From NCBI RefSeq assembly GCF_004745645.1, contig NZ_SRMB01000004.1:124001-188000 (forward strand): a stretch of 64,000 nucleotides of DNA. The letters are read 5' to 3'. Of the stretch, positions 1 through 7,335 are shown piece after piece. Source of the DNA: Hymenobacter metallicola (GTDB taxonomy: Bacteria; Bacteroidota; Bacteroidia; Cytophagales; Hymenobacteraceae). The notes beneath the pieces were generated by a model. It was not told the DNA's origin and made no database searches. It was given only the letters and a program-made list of their open reading frames with translations. Position 1 is the first letter of the stretch, and each line of letters starts with the position of its first letter. The translations under genes were made by a program, and so were the position numbers.

Positions 1-144
1 CGGTTCGGCATCGAGTTGCGCATCGGCCGGCGCAGGGGCTTGGGGGCGCAGGGCGAAGGGCAGAAAGTAATACGCCGCGTAGCCCAGCTGTACCAGCACG
101 GAAACCAGCAGCAGCCAAATAGCAGGAGAAAATTGGACTGGCAA
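1..144 (-). CDS. 5' end of a membrane-anchored protein, possibly a glycosyltransferase (cut by window edge)
   Basis: An open frame enters from the window edge on the minus strand and gives 48 codons. It begins MPVQFSPAIW if the TTG at 144 is the start, runs into a hydrophobic stretch (WLLLVSVLVQLGYAAYYFLPF) and then a Pro/Ala-rich segment. No ATG lies upstream before an in-frame stop. A TACTTTTG promoter element sits 24 bases upstream, which supports a start near here. One N-terminal membrane anchor followed by a linker fits membrane-bound family 2 glycosyltransferases, which I recall next to tgt in relatives, but no catalytic motif is visible here, so the function is inference only. Confidence 0.45.
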   Translation of the reverse strand, partial: MPVQFSPAIWLLLVSVLVQLGYAAYYFLPFALRPQAPAPADAQLDAEP

Positions 145-167
145 CGCGTAGAAATTGGGTAAGTGGG

Positions 168-175
168 CAAAAGTA
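168..175 (-). promoter_or_regulatory. Bacteroidota -7 element for the leftward gene
   Basis: TACTTTTG on the minus strand matches TAnnTTTG. Transcription would start near 161, leaving a short leader before the TTG at 144. No clear -33 TTTG was found. Confidence 0.4.
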
Positions 176-208
176 GGTATTCAACACGAGGGAACCGTGG
201 TAAGGGTT

Positions 209-216
209 TACCTTTG
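209..216 (+). promoter_or_regulatory. Bacteroidota -7 element upstream of tgt
   Basis: TACCTTTG matches TAnnTTTG exactly and would give tgt a leader of about 100 bases. No -33 TTTG at the usual distance. Together with the minus-strand element at 168-175 it makes a divergent promoter region. Confidence 0.5.
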
Positions 217-321
217 CAGATTCAAACGCCATTTCTCCGCCGGGGCGTGGCTGGGCGTAGTCCGCAGCCCAGGACGAACAGCTCATCTGCCATCCCCTGA
301 AACGGGAATTCTTATCCACGC

Positions 322-1452
322 ATGACCTTCGATTTAGTAGCCCACGACCCTCAGTCCAAAGCCCGCGCCGGGGTGGTGCACACGGCGCACGGCGCCATCC
401 AAACGCCCATTTTCATGCCCGTGGGCACGGCCGGCACCGTCAAGGCCGTGCAGCAGCGCGACCTGAAAGACGATATCAAGGCCCAGATTATCCTGGGCAA
501 TACCTACCACCTCTACCTGCGCCCGGGCCTCGACGTGCTGCGCGCGGCCGGTGGCTTGCACAAGTTCAACGGCTGGGACCGGCCGATTCTCACCGACTCG
601 GGCGGCTACCAGGTGTACTCGCTCAGCGGCACGCGCAAAATCAAGGAGGAAGGCGTGAAATTCCGCTCCCACATTGATGGGTCCCAGCACTTGTTTTCGC
701 CCGAGGGCGTGATGGACATTCAGCGCACCATCGGGGCTGACATCATGATGGCCTTCGACGAGTGCACGCCCTGGCCCTGCGAGTACGACTACGCCGCCCG
801 CTCCCTGGACATGACCCACCGCTGGCTCAAGCGCTGCATCGAGCGTTTCGACAGCACCGAGGGTCACTACGGCTACGAGCAGACCCTGTTCCCGATTGTG
901 CAGGGCTCGACGTTCAAGGATTTGCGGGTGAAGTCGGCCGAGTTTATTGCCGAGCAGGGCCGGGAGGGCAACGCCATCGGCGGGCTGAGCGTGGGCGAGC
1001 CGGCCGAGATGATGTACGAAATGACCGAGCTGGTCTGCGACATTCTGCCCCAGGACAAGCCCCGCTACCTGATGGGCGTGGGCACGCCGGCCAATATCCT
1101 GGAAAACATTGCCCTGGGCGTGGATATGTTCGACTGCGTGATGCCGACCCGCAATGCCCGCAACGGCATGCTGTTCACTACCCAAGGCATTATGAACATT
1201 ACCAACAAAAAGTGGCAGCTGGACTTTGAGCCTATCGACCGGGAATTAGGCGGCTACGTGAGTACGTTTTACTCCCGTTCCTACGTTCGGCACTTATTCC
1301 AGAGCCAGGAAATGCTCGGCCCCCAGATTGCCTCGATTCACAACCTGTCGTTCTACCTCTGGCTGGTGCAGCAGGCCCGGGAGCAAATCATTGCCGGCAC
1401 CTTCCGCGACTGGAAAGACAAGATGGTGAAGCAGGTCATGACGCGGCTGTAA
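322..1452 (+). CDS. tgt: tRNA-guanine transglycosylase
   Basis: Exchanges guanine 34 of GUN-anticodon tRNAs for the queuosine precursor. It has 376 residues, the usual length, and starts at an ATG at 322. Family motifs are clear: GNTYHLYLRPG near 59, DSGGYQV at 92 with the general acid/base Asp92, GGLSVGE near 220, and MFDCVMPTRNARNG near 269 with the likely nucleophile Asp271. The odd point is the C-terminal zinc site. The three Cys found in the E. coli enzyme align with Leu309, Gly311 and Ser314 here, and only the His of IHNL (340) remains, so the protein should not bind zinc in the usual way. It precedes an LptF/G permease on the same strand, separated only by the inverted repeat array at 1458-1582. 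Confidence 0.97.
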   Translation: MTFDLVAHDPQSKARAGVVHTAHGAIQTPIFMPVGTAGTVKAVQQRDLKDDIKAQIILGNTYHLYLRPGLDVLRAAGGLHKFNGWDRPILTDSGGYQVYSLSGTRKIKEEGVKFRSHIDGSQHLFSPEGVMDIQRTIGADIMMAFDECTPWPCEYDYAARSLDMTHRWLKRCIERFDSTEGHYGYEQTLFPIVQGSTFKDLRVKSAEFIAEQGREGNAIGGLSVGEPAEMMYEMTELVCDILPQDKPRYLMGVGTPANILENIALGVDMFDCVMPTRNARNGMLFTTQGIMNITNKKWQLDFEPIDRELGGYVSTFYSRSYVRHLFQSQEMLGPQIASIHNLSFYLWLVQQAREQIIAGTFRDWKDKMVKQVMTRL

Positions 1453-1457
1453 GAGTT

Positions 1458-1582
1458 GGTTTTTGGTTCATGGTTTTTGGTTGTTGGTTTGTGCTTTGCC
1501 AGCAACTCCGAGCAGAATGCTGCTCACCTCGATACGACAACCATCGACCATCCCAAAAACCAAAAACGAATAACTAAAAACC
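1458..1582. repeat. Inverted array of heptamers between tgt and the permease gene
   Basis: The left arm has five 7-base units in perfect register from 1458 to 1492: GGTTTTT, GGTTCAT, GGTTTTT, GGTTGTT, GGTTTGT. The right arm has the inverse units AAAAACC, AAAAACG, AATAACT, AAAAACC in register from 1555 to 1582, with looser units (AACCATC, GACCATC) before them. The right arm ends four bases before the next ATG (1587). The arms can pair into a long, imperfect hairpin. Same architecture as the elements at 2666 and 9731, with a different unit. Confidence 0.75.
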
Positions 1583-1586
1583 AACT

Positions 1587-2663
1587 GTGAAGCTGCTCGA
1601 TAAATACATACTGGTAAAATTTCTCACCGCGTTTTTCTTTGTGGTGGTGGTGCTGGTGAGCGTTATCTGCGTGATTGACTTCACGGAGAAAAACGACGAC
1701 TTCATTCAGCACAACCTCTCGGCGGGCAAGATTATTTCGGAGTACTACCTCAACCTGTTTCCGTACTACGCCAACCTGCTCTCCCCGATTACGGTGTTTA
1801 TTGCCGTGGTATTCGTGACGGCCCGGCTGGCGGCCCGCACCGAAATTGTGGCTATTCTGGCCAGTGGCGTAAGTTTTCAGCGCCTGCTGGTGCCCTACTG
1901 GATGGGGGCTTTGGTGATTGGCATTATCACGTTTGGGCTCATTGGCTGGGGTATTCCGATTGCCAATAAAACGCGGGTAGCTTTTGAGAAGAAGTACATT
2001 AAAAACCCCTACCGCTACGACGCACGCAACATCCATATCAAGATCGGGCCCAAAGCCTACGTGTATATGGAGAGCTACGACAACGTGAACAACGTGGGTT
2101 ACCGCTTTGCGCTGGAAACTATCGAGGGCACCACGCTCAAGCGGCGCATGACGGCCGACGCCATTACCTGGGACTCGACGCGCCGGGCCTGGCGCCTGAC
2201 GCCCCAGCTGGTGCGCACCTTCAACGGGCAGCAGGAAAAGCTGCTCACCCTGCCCGCCCGCGACACGACCCTGAACCTCTACCCCAAGGACTTTGCCAGC
2301 ACCTGGCGCCTGTCGGAAACCCTGACCCTGCCCGAGCTCAATGCTTACATTCAGCAGAAGATTGACCGGGGCGCCGACGATACCCAAGTATACCTGAGCG
2401 AAAAATACGAGCGGTTTGCCTACCCCTACGCCATCTTTGTCCTCACCACAATTGGGGTAATCCTGAGCGCGCGCAAGTCGCGGGCCGGGGTGGGCGGGCA
2501 AATAGCGCTGGGGTTTGTGCTGGCCTTCGTATTCCTGATTTTCGTGATTCTGAGCCGCAACCTGGCGCAGGTAGGTGACATGCAGCCCATGCTGGCGGCC
2601 TGGGTGCCCAGCATCATTTTTACCTGCATTGGCATTGCCCTTTACCGTTTCGTACCGCAGTAA
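1587..2663 (+). CDS. LptF/LptG-family permease (YjgP/YjgQ)
   Basis: An inner-membrane subunit of the type that, with LptB, extracts lipopolysaccharide and drives it across the periplasm. It has 358 residues. Three membrane segments lie in the first 120 residues (starting KYILVKFLTAFFF), then a soluble periplasmic stretch of about 150 residues (LptA/LptC-like fold in this family), then three more helices near the C-terminus including IFVLTTIGVILSARKSRAGVGGQ in two parts. Which of LptF or LptG it is cannot be told from sequence alone. It follows tgt on the same strand, an order I recognise from other Bacteroidota. Confidence 0.93.
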   Translation: MKLLDKYILVKFLTAFFFVVVVLVSVICVIDFTEKNDDFIQHNLSAGKIISEYYLNLFPYYANLLSPITVFIAVVFVTARLAARTEIVAILASGVSFQRLLVPYWMGALVIGIITFGLIGWGIPIANKTRVAFEKKYIKNPYRYDARNIHIKIGPKAYVYMESYDNVNNVGYRFALETIEGTTLKRRMTADAITWDSTRRAWRLTPQLVRTFNGQQEKLLTLPARDTTLNLYPKDFASTWRLSETLTLPELNAYIQQKIDRGADDTQVYLSEKYERFAYPYAIFVLTTIGVILSARKSRAGVGGQIALGFVLAFVFLIFVILSRNLAQVGDMQPMLAAWVPSIIFTCIGIALYRFVPQ

Positions 2664-2665
2664 CC

Positions 2666-2775
2666 GGTGAAAAGGTGAACTGGTGAACGAGTGAGTTTGA
2701 TGTTCTGGCGGCGCAAAACGCGCGGTGGGAACCACAACTCACTCGTTCACTAGTTCACCATCTCACTATTTCACT
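2666..2775. repeat. Inverted array of octamers between permease and EamA genes
   Basis: The left arm is four 8-base units in register: GGTGAAAA, GGTGAACT, GGTGAACG, AGTGAGTT (2666-2697). The right arm is five inverse units in register: AACTCACT, CGTTCACT, AGTTCACC, ATCTCACT, ATTTCACT (2736-2775), ending two bases before the EamA ATG. Bases 2675-2697 pair with 2736-2758 over 23 positions with one G-T pair, so the RNA stem would be unbroken, with a 38-base loop. Confidence 0.8.
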
Positions 2776-2777
2776 TT

Positions 2778-3710
2778 ATGCTCAAAGACTACCTGCGCCT
2801 GCATTTTATTGTTCTGCTGTGGGGCTTCACGGCCATCTTAGGCAAGCTGATTTCGGTGCCTCCGGTAGAGCTGGTATTCTGGCGGACCTTGTTAGCTTCC
2901 GCAGGCCTGGGCTTGCTCCTGACCGTGCGCAAGCAGGACTGGCGCGTGCCTCTGGCCGATGCGGCGCGCCTGCTGGCCGTGGGTGCGCTGGTGGCCGTGC
3001 ACTGGATAACGTTTTTCCTGGCCGCCCGCCTTTCTTCAGTGAGCGTGTGCCTGGCCGGCCTGGCCACCCTGGCCTTGTGGACTTCCTTGCTCGAACCCCT
3101 GCTGCTGTGGCGGCGGGTGCGGGGCTACGAGGTGGGCCTGGGCCTGCTCACCATGGTGGGGCTCTACCTCGTGTCGCAGGCGGAGCTGGACCAGTTGCTG
3201 GGCCTGGGGGTCGCCATTGTTTCGGCCGGGCTTTCGGCCCTGTTCAGCGTGCTGAATGTGAAGCTCGTCAAGCGGTATTCGCCCATCAAGCTTACGTTTT
3301 ACGAAATGGCCGGGGCCTGCCTGAGCATCGTGCTGTTCTTCCCCATTTATTCGCGCTACTACACCCAGGGCGTGGGCCTGCAGCTGGCCCTGAAACCCCT
3401 GGATTGGCTGTGGCTGCTGCTGCTGGCCGGGGTGTGCACCGTGTACGCTTTCTCCTCGTCGGTCGAGCTGATGAAGCGGCTATCGGCCTTTGTCATCAAC
3501 CTGACCATCAACCTGGAGCCCATCTACGGCATCATTCTGGCCGTGCTGATTTTCGGGGCTCAGGAGAAAATGTCAACGGGCTTTTACCTGGGCACGCTGG
3601 TCATCCTGTTCAGCGTACTGATTCACCCCGTGCTCGACCAGTGGAATCAGCGCCGGGCCCGGCGGCTACAGGAGCCCGTTCCAGACGAGATAGTCGTGAC
3701 CAACCCCTAA
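2778..3710 (+). CDS. EamA-family (DMT) transporter
   Basis: A 310-residue integral membrane protein with about ten helices arranged as two EamA repeats. The first starts HFIVLLWGFTAILGKLI, a typical EamA opening; the second begins around residue 150 (LGLGVAIVSAGLSALFSVLN), and INLEPIYGIILAVLIFGAQE near 245-265 is the usual second-half signature. Family members export or import metabolites such as amino acids, and the substrate cannot be inferred. The last 45 bases overlap the convergent ispE gene. Confidence 0.92.
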   Translation: MLKDYLRLHFIVLLWGFTAILGKLISVPPVELVFWRTLLASAGLGLLLTVRKQDWRVPLADAARLLAVGALVAVHWITFFLAARLSSVSVCLAGLATLALWTSLLEPLLLWRRVRGYEVGLGLLTMVGLYLVSQAELDQLLGLGVAIVSAGLSALFSVLNVKLVKRYSPIKLTFYEMAGACLSIVLFFPIYSRYYTQGVGLQLALKPLDWLWLLLLAGVCTVYAFSSSVELMKRLSAFVINLTINLEPIYGIILAVLIFGAQEKMSTGFYLGTLVILFSVLIHPVLDQWNQRRARRLQEPVPDEIVVTNP

Positions 3711-4481
3711 CGCCGCCGGGGGCGCGGTCTGCCCGGGAAACAGTCCGTACACGGCCGAGCCCGAGCCCGACAAGCTGGCATACGCCGCGCCGGCCGCGTA
3801 CAGGGCCTGCTTGATTTCGGCCAACACGGGATAATGGGGCGTCAGGGCTTCCTCAAAATCATTCGTGACGGTTTCCCGCCAGGTTTCTATGGGCTGGGCC
3901 AGGCTGTGGCGCAAGTCGTGGCGGAGCGTACGCGGCACCACGCGGGAGTAGGCTTCGCCCGTGCTGATGTGCAGGTTGGGATACACCACCTTGCAGGCCA
4001 CCCCGGTCAGATCGAGCGGTACGGGGGCGAATACGTCGCCTTTCTCGTAGGCAAAAACCGGCTTGTTTTCTACGAAGAAGGCGCAGTCGGAGCCCAGGCG
4101 GCGGGCGTACTGCTGCAGCTGTTCGGTGGGTAGCTGCAAGTTGAACAACTCGTTCAACGCCCTCAGGGCAAAGGCCGCGTCGCCGGACCCCCCGCCCAGG
4201 CCAGCCCCGATAGGCACCACTTTGTGCAAATGCATTTGCACCGGGGGCAGCTCGAAATCCGTCTTCAGCAGCTCGTACGCGCGCCAGCACAGGTTGGTCG
4301 ACAGCTCCCCGGGAATCGGGATGCCGGACAAGGTCAGCACATTGCCGGGGGCGGGCAGTATTTCCAGCGCGTCGCTCCACGGCAGGGGCACAAACACCGA
4401 TTCGAGGTTGCGGAAACCATCGGGCCGCTGCTGGGTGATATACAGGCCTAGATTTAATTTAGCGTTGGGAAATACAAGCAT
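3666..4481 (-). CDS. ispE: 4-diphosphocytidyl-2-C-methyl-D-erythritol kinase
   Basis: The ATP-dependent kinase of the non-mevalonate (MEP) isoprenoid pathway, a GHMP kinase of 271 residues. Visible are PNAKLNLGLYI with Lys8, RPDGFRNLE (most family members have RPDGYH, so the His is Arg here), the ATP loop GAGLGGGSGDAA near 92, LGSDCAFF with the catalytic Asp, and the C-terminal LSGSGSAVYGLF. The 3' end overlaps the EamA gene tail to tail by 45 bases. The final residues HDYLVWNGLL look like a normal family end, so the overlap is probably real and not due to a lost stop codon. Confidence 0.95.
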   Translation of the reverse strand: MLVFPNAKLNLGLYITQQRPDGFRNLESVFVPLPWSDALEILPAPGNVLTLSGIPIPGELSTNLCWRAYELLKTDFELPPVQMHLHKVVPIGAGLGGGSGDAAFALRALNELFNLQLPTEQLQQYARRLGSDCAFFVENKPVFAYEKGDVFAPVPLDLTGVACKVVYPNLHISTGEAYSRVVPRTLRHDLRHSLAQPIETWRETVTNDFEEALTPHYPVLAEIKQALYAAGAAYASLSGSGSAVYGLFPGQTAPPAALGVGHDYLVWNGLL

Positions 4482-4608
4482 AGTCGTAGCTAGACGCAGG
4501 ACGGAAAAAGCACGAGCCCGAAGCGGGTTTTCAACACTCAGAAGCGGACGTTAAACGAGCCGACAGCCGTGCACGGCGCAAGCTACGGCCTGCGCTGCAC
4601 AAAAAGCA

Positions 4609-4616
4609 TATTTTTG
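4609..4616 (+). promoter_or_regulatory. -7 element of the glycan operon
   Basis: TATTTTTG matches TAnnTTTG. It lies downstream of an alternative upstream start for the next gene (4569) and so favours the ATG at 4659, about 35 bases after the predicted transcription start. Confidence 0.5.
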
Positions 4617-4658
4617 CTTTCTGCCTACCTCTGGCAGCTTTGGCTTTGGCTTTTGCGT

Positions 4659-5309
4659 ATGTCTGATTCTGCTTCCGCATCCTGGTATCGTGCCTGGGGC
4701 AAGCGCCTGCTCGACCTGAGCCTGGCGCTGCCGGTTGCCCTGCTGACGCTGCCGCTGCTGCTGGCCGCCGTAGCCGTACTGGCCGTGCAGAACCGCGGGC
4801 AGGTGCTGTTTCGCCAGCAACGGCCGGGCTGGCACGGCGCGCTGTTTACCCTCTACAAGCTTCAGACCATGACCAACGCCCGCAACGCCCAGGGCCAGCT
4901 GCTGCCTGATGCGCAGCGCCTCACCCGCCTGGGCCGCTGGCTGCGGGCTACTTCTATTGATGAGCTTCCCCAGCTTTGGAACGTGCTGCGCGGCGAGCTA
5001 AGCCTGATCGGGCCCCGGCCGCTACTGCCCCAGTACCTGCCCCTGTACTCGCCCCGGCAGGCCCGCCGCCACGACGTAAAGCCCGGCATTACGGGCTGGG
5101 CTCAGGTAAACGGGCGGAATGCTATTTCCTGGGAACAAAAGTTTGAATTCGACGTCTGGTACGTCGACCACGTATCGTTGACCCTGGACTTGCACATTCT
5201 GTGGCTTACCGCGGGCCGCGTGCTGGGTGCCCAGGGCATTTCGGCCCCGGGCCAGGCCACGACCGAGGCCTTCACGGGCTCCGCTTCTTCTTCTTCTCCT
5301 TCCGCATGA
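4659..5309 (+). CDS. Bacterial sugar transferase (PglC-like polyprenyl-phosphate glycosyl-1-phosphate transferase)
   Basis: Transfers a sugar 1-phosphate from a UDP-sugar to undecaprenyl phosphate, the first membrane step of a glycan. It is the small, monotopic form (216 residues): one N-terminal hydrophobic re-entrant segment (KRLLDLSLALPVALLTLP), then QQRPGWHG, IDELPQLWNVLRGELSL and IGPRP, all family signatures. The C-terminal GITGWAQVNGRN is typical. The final residues, GSASSSSPSA, are low-complexity. Its stop overlaps the next start as ATGA, so the two are translationally coupled. The next two genes supply an acetyltransferase and an aminotransferase, the same trio as pglC, pglD and pglE of Campylobacter. 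Confidence 0.92.
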   Translation: MSDSASASWYRAWGKRLLDLSLALPVALLTLPLLLAAVAVLAVQNRGQVLFRQQRPGWHGALFTLYKLQTMTNARNAQGQLLPDAQRLTRLGRWLRATSIDELPQLWNVLRGELSLIGPRPLLPQYLPLYSPRQARRHDVKPGITGWAQVNGRNAISWEQKFEFDVWYVDHVSLTLDLHILWLTAGRVLGAQGISAPGQATTEAFTGSASSSSPSA

Positions 5310-6010
5310 CCCACCTTTCGCCCCTATTATCCTCTGATTCGGCTTCCGATTCGGCCCGGACCTTGCCCAAGCTGGTCATTTTCGGGGCTGGCGGCCTGGG
5401 ACGCGAAGTGCTGGTGCTCGCGCGCCAGATCAACGAGGTGAAGCTCACCTGGCACCTGGCCGGCTTCTTCGACGACCAGGCTCCCGCCACTTCCGCCATC
5501 CATGGCCTGCCCTACCTGGGCGACACGGCGGCGTTAAATTCCGTTTCCGAACCGCTGCAAGTTGTCATTGCCGTCGGCAACGGCCGCAGCCGTTCGGCCA
5601 TTGTGCAGCGCCTTACCTCCCCCCTGCTGCGTTTCGCCACGCTGGTGCATCCGGCCGTGGCCCGCCAGCCCTACCAGCACCTGCTCATTGGCGAAGGCTG
5701 CATCATTGGGCAGGGCTGCATCCTGACTACGGATATCCAACTGGGCCGCCACGTGTTGCTTAACTTGGGCTGTACTATCGGCCACGATGCGGTGCTGGAA
5801 GATTTTTGCTCCTTGATGCCCCACGCCAATGTCGGCGGGGAAGCCTACCTCGAAACGGGCGTCTACCTAGGTACCAATGCCACTGTTATCAACCAGGTCC
5901 GGATTGGGGCCCGCACCATCGTGGGTGCCGGGGCCGTAGCCGTCCGCGACCTGCCCGCCGACTGCACCGCCGTGGGTGTTCCCGCCACCGTTATCAAAGT
6001 ACATGCGTAG
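5306..6010 (+). CDS. PglD/NeuD-type sugar O/N-acetyltransferase
   Basis: 234 residues. An N-terminal Rossmann-like part with FGAGGLGREV (residues about 25-35) binds the nucleotide-sugar, and a C-terminal left-handed beta helix of hexapeptide repeats (from GEGCIIGQGCILT onward) binds acetyl-CoA. The His in GCTIGHDAVLED aligns with the catalytic base of PglD. In the bacillosamine pathway this enzyme acetylates the 4-amino group made by the neighbouring aminotransferase. The start at 5306 overlaps the preceding gene by four bases, and the gene end overlaps the next start by eight bases, so the three form one operon. Confidence 0.9.
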   Translation: MTHLSPLLSSDSASDSARTLPKLVIFGAGGLGREVLVLARQINEVKLTWHLAGFFDDQAPATSAIHGLPYLGDTAALNSVSEPLQVVIAVGNGRSRSAIVQRLTSPLLRFATLVHPAVARQPYQHLLIGEGCIIGQGCILTTDIQLGRHVLLNLGCTIGHDAVLEDFCSLMPHANVGGEAYLETGVYLGTNATVINQVRIGARTIVGAGAVAVRDLPADCTAVGVPATVIKVHA

Positions 6011-7148
6011 CCAGGATTACGACCGGATTTTTCTTTCGCCGCCCCACCTTGGCCGCCACGAGCTGAACTACGTCCACAAGGCCATTGAGGACAACTGGGT
6101 AGCCCCGGCCGGCCCTAACCTGACGGGTTTCGAACAGGATATCTGCCAGTACACTGGCGCCCAGCATTGCGTGGCACTGTCGTCGGGCACGGCGGCCATC
6201 CACCTGGGGCTGATCATGCTAGGGGTAGGCCCCGGCGACGAAGTGCTCTGCCCTTCCTTCACCTTTGTGGCTACCGCTAACCCTATTCTGTACTTGGGGG
6301 CCACCCCCGTGTTTGTGGATAGCGAAGCCACTACTTGGAATATGTGCCCGGAACGGCTCCGGGAAGCCATTGAAGACCGAATCCGGTTAGGAAAAAAGCC
6401 GAAGGCCCTGCTTCTGGTTCACCTCTATGGTATGCCTGCTCAGTTGCAGCAGCTGCAAGCCATTGCCGAAATGTTTGACATTCCAATTCTGGAAGATGCT
6501 GCCGAAGCTTTAGGCTCCCGCTACGACGGCCGCCGCCTTGGCACCTTTGGCGCGGTGGGCATTTTTTCCTTCAATGGCAATAAGATTATCACGACCAGTG
6601 GCGGCGGGGCGCTGGTAACCGACAAGGCCGACTGGGCCGCCCAGGTCCGTTTTCTGGCTACGCAGGCCAAAGACCCGGCCCCGCACTACCAACATTCGGT
6701 GGTGGGCTACAATTACCGGCTCAGCAACATCCTGGCCGGCATCGGCCGGGGGCAGATGGAGCTTATCGACAACCGGGTAAAAAGCAGAAGGGAAATATAT
6801 ACTTGGTACCAACGGAATCTGCAGGACGTAGCCGCCCTGCAATTTGGGCCAACCGAGCCGGCTTTCGGCTTCTCTAACCGTTGGCTGACAACGATTACCC
6901 TCGACCCAGCTCACACCGATAGGACGCCCGAACAAGTGCGCCAACACTTGGAAACCCACAACATCGAGTCGCGGCCGCTCTGGAAACCCCTGCACCAACA
7001 GCCGCTTTTCGCCGACGCGCCGCGTTACGGTCAGACTGTCAGCGCCGATTTATTTACCCGCGGACTGTGCCTGCCCTCCGGCTCCGCCATGACAGAAACT
7101 GATTTACGACGGGTAGCGGATGCGCTCCGCGAGATTCTGCTGGCCTAG
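6003..7148 (+). CDS. DegT/DnrJ/EryC1/StrS-family sugar aminotransferase (PglE-like)
   Basis: A PLP enzyme of 381 residues that aminates a nucleotide-linked 4-keto sugar. Visible: SSGTAAIHLGL near the phosphate site, EDAAEALGS with the PLP-nitrogen-binding Asp, and the PLP Lys in FNGNKIITTSGGG. The C-terminal part (SRPLWKPLHQQP) is typical. I chose the ATG at 6003 because it overlaps the acetyltransferase stop by eight bases and gives the normal N-terminus MRSQDYDRIFLSPPH, which resembles PglE. The 4,6-dehydratase that would make its substrate (PglF-like) is not in the window. Confidence 0.92.
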   Translation: MRSQDYDRIFLSPPHLGRHELNYVHKAIEDNWVAPAGPNLTGFEQDICQYTGAQHCVALSSGTAAIHLGLIMLGVGPGDEVLCPSFTFVATANPILYLGATPVFVDSEATTWNMCPERLREAIEDRIRLGKKPKALLLVHLYGMPAQLQQLQAIAEMFDIPILEDAAEALGSRYDGRRLGTFGAVGIFSFNGNKIITTSGGGALVTDKADWAAQVRFLATQAKDPAPHYQHSVVGYNYRLSNILAGIGRGQMELIDNRVKSRREIYTWYQRNLQDVAALQFGPTEPAFGFSNRWLTTITLDPAHTDRTPEQVRQHLETHNIESRPLWKPLHQQPLFADAPRYGQTVSADLFTRGLCLPSGSAMTETDLRRVADALREILLA

Positions 7149-7335
7149 CACTCCTCTTCCTGAGCATATATCTTCACTGAAGGGTACATAAAGTTCCGGG
7201 CACAGTACATACCGCACAAAAGACAATAGTAGTAGTACAAAGCCCCTTCTATCAGTACATATTTCTCAGGTGCTCGATGTGCATTCTATCTTTCTGGTGG
7301 AGTGGTGGGGCCACAACTACATTGCAGCGAAGCTT

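Noticed and set aside
1458..2775. Reading the heptamer and octamer arrays as CRISPR
   Set aside because: Units are 7-8 bases, contiguous without spacers and arranged as inverted arms; no cas gene is present.
3666..3710. A frameshift or lost stop in EamA or ispE to explain their overlap
   Set aside because: Both ends look like normal family C-termini, so a true overlap is simpler.
4569..4658. Longer start for the PglC-like transferase
   Set aside because: The promoter element at 4609-4616 lies inside it, and the family starts near the ATG at 4659.
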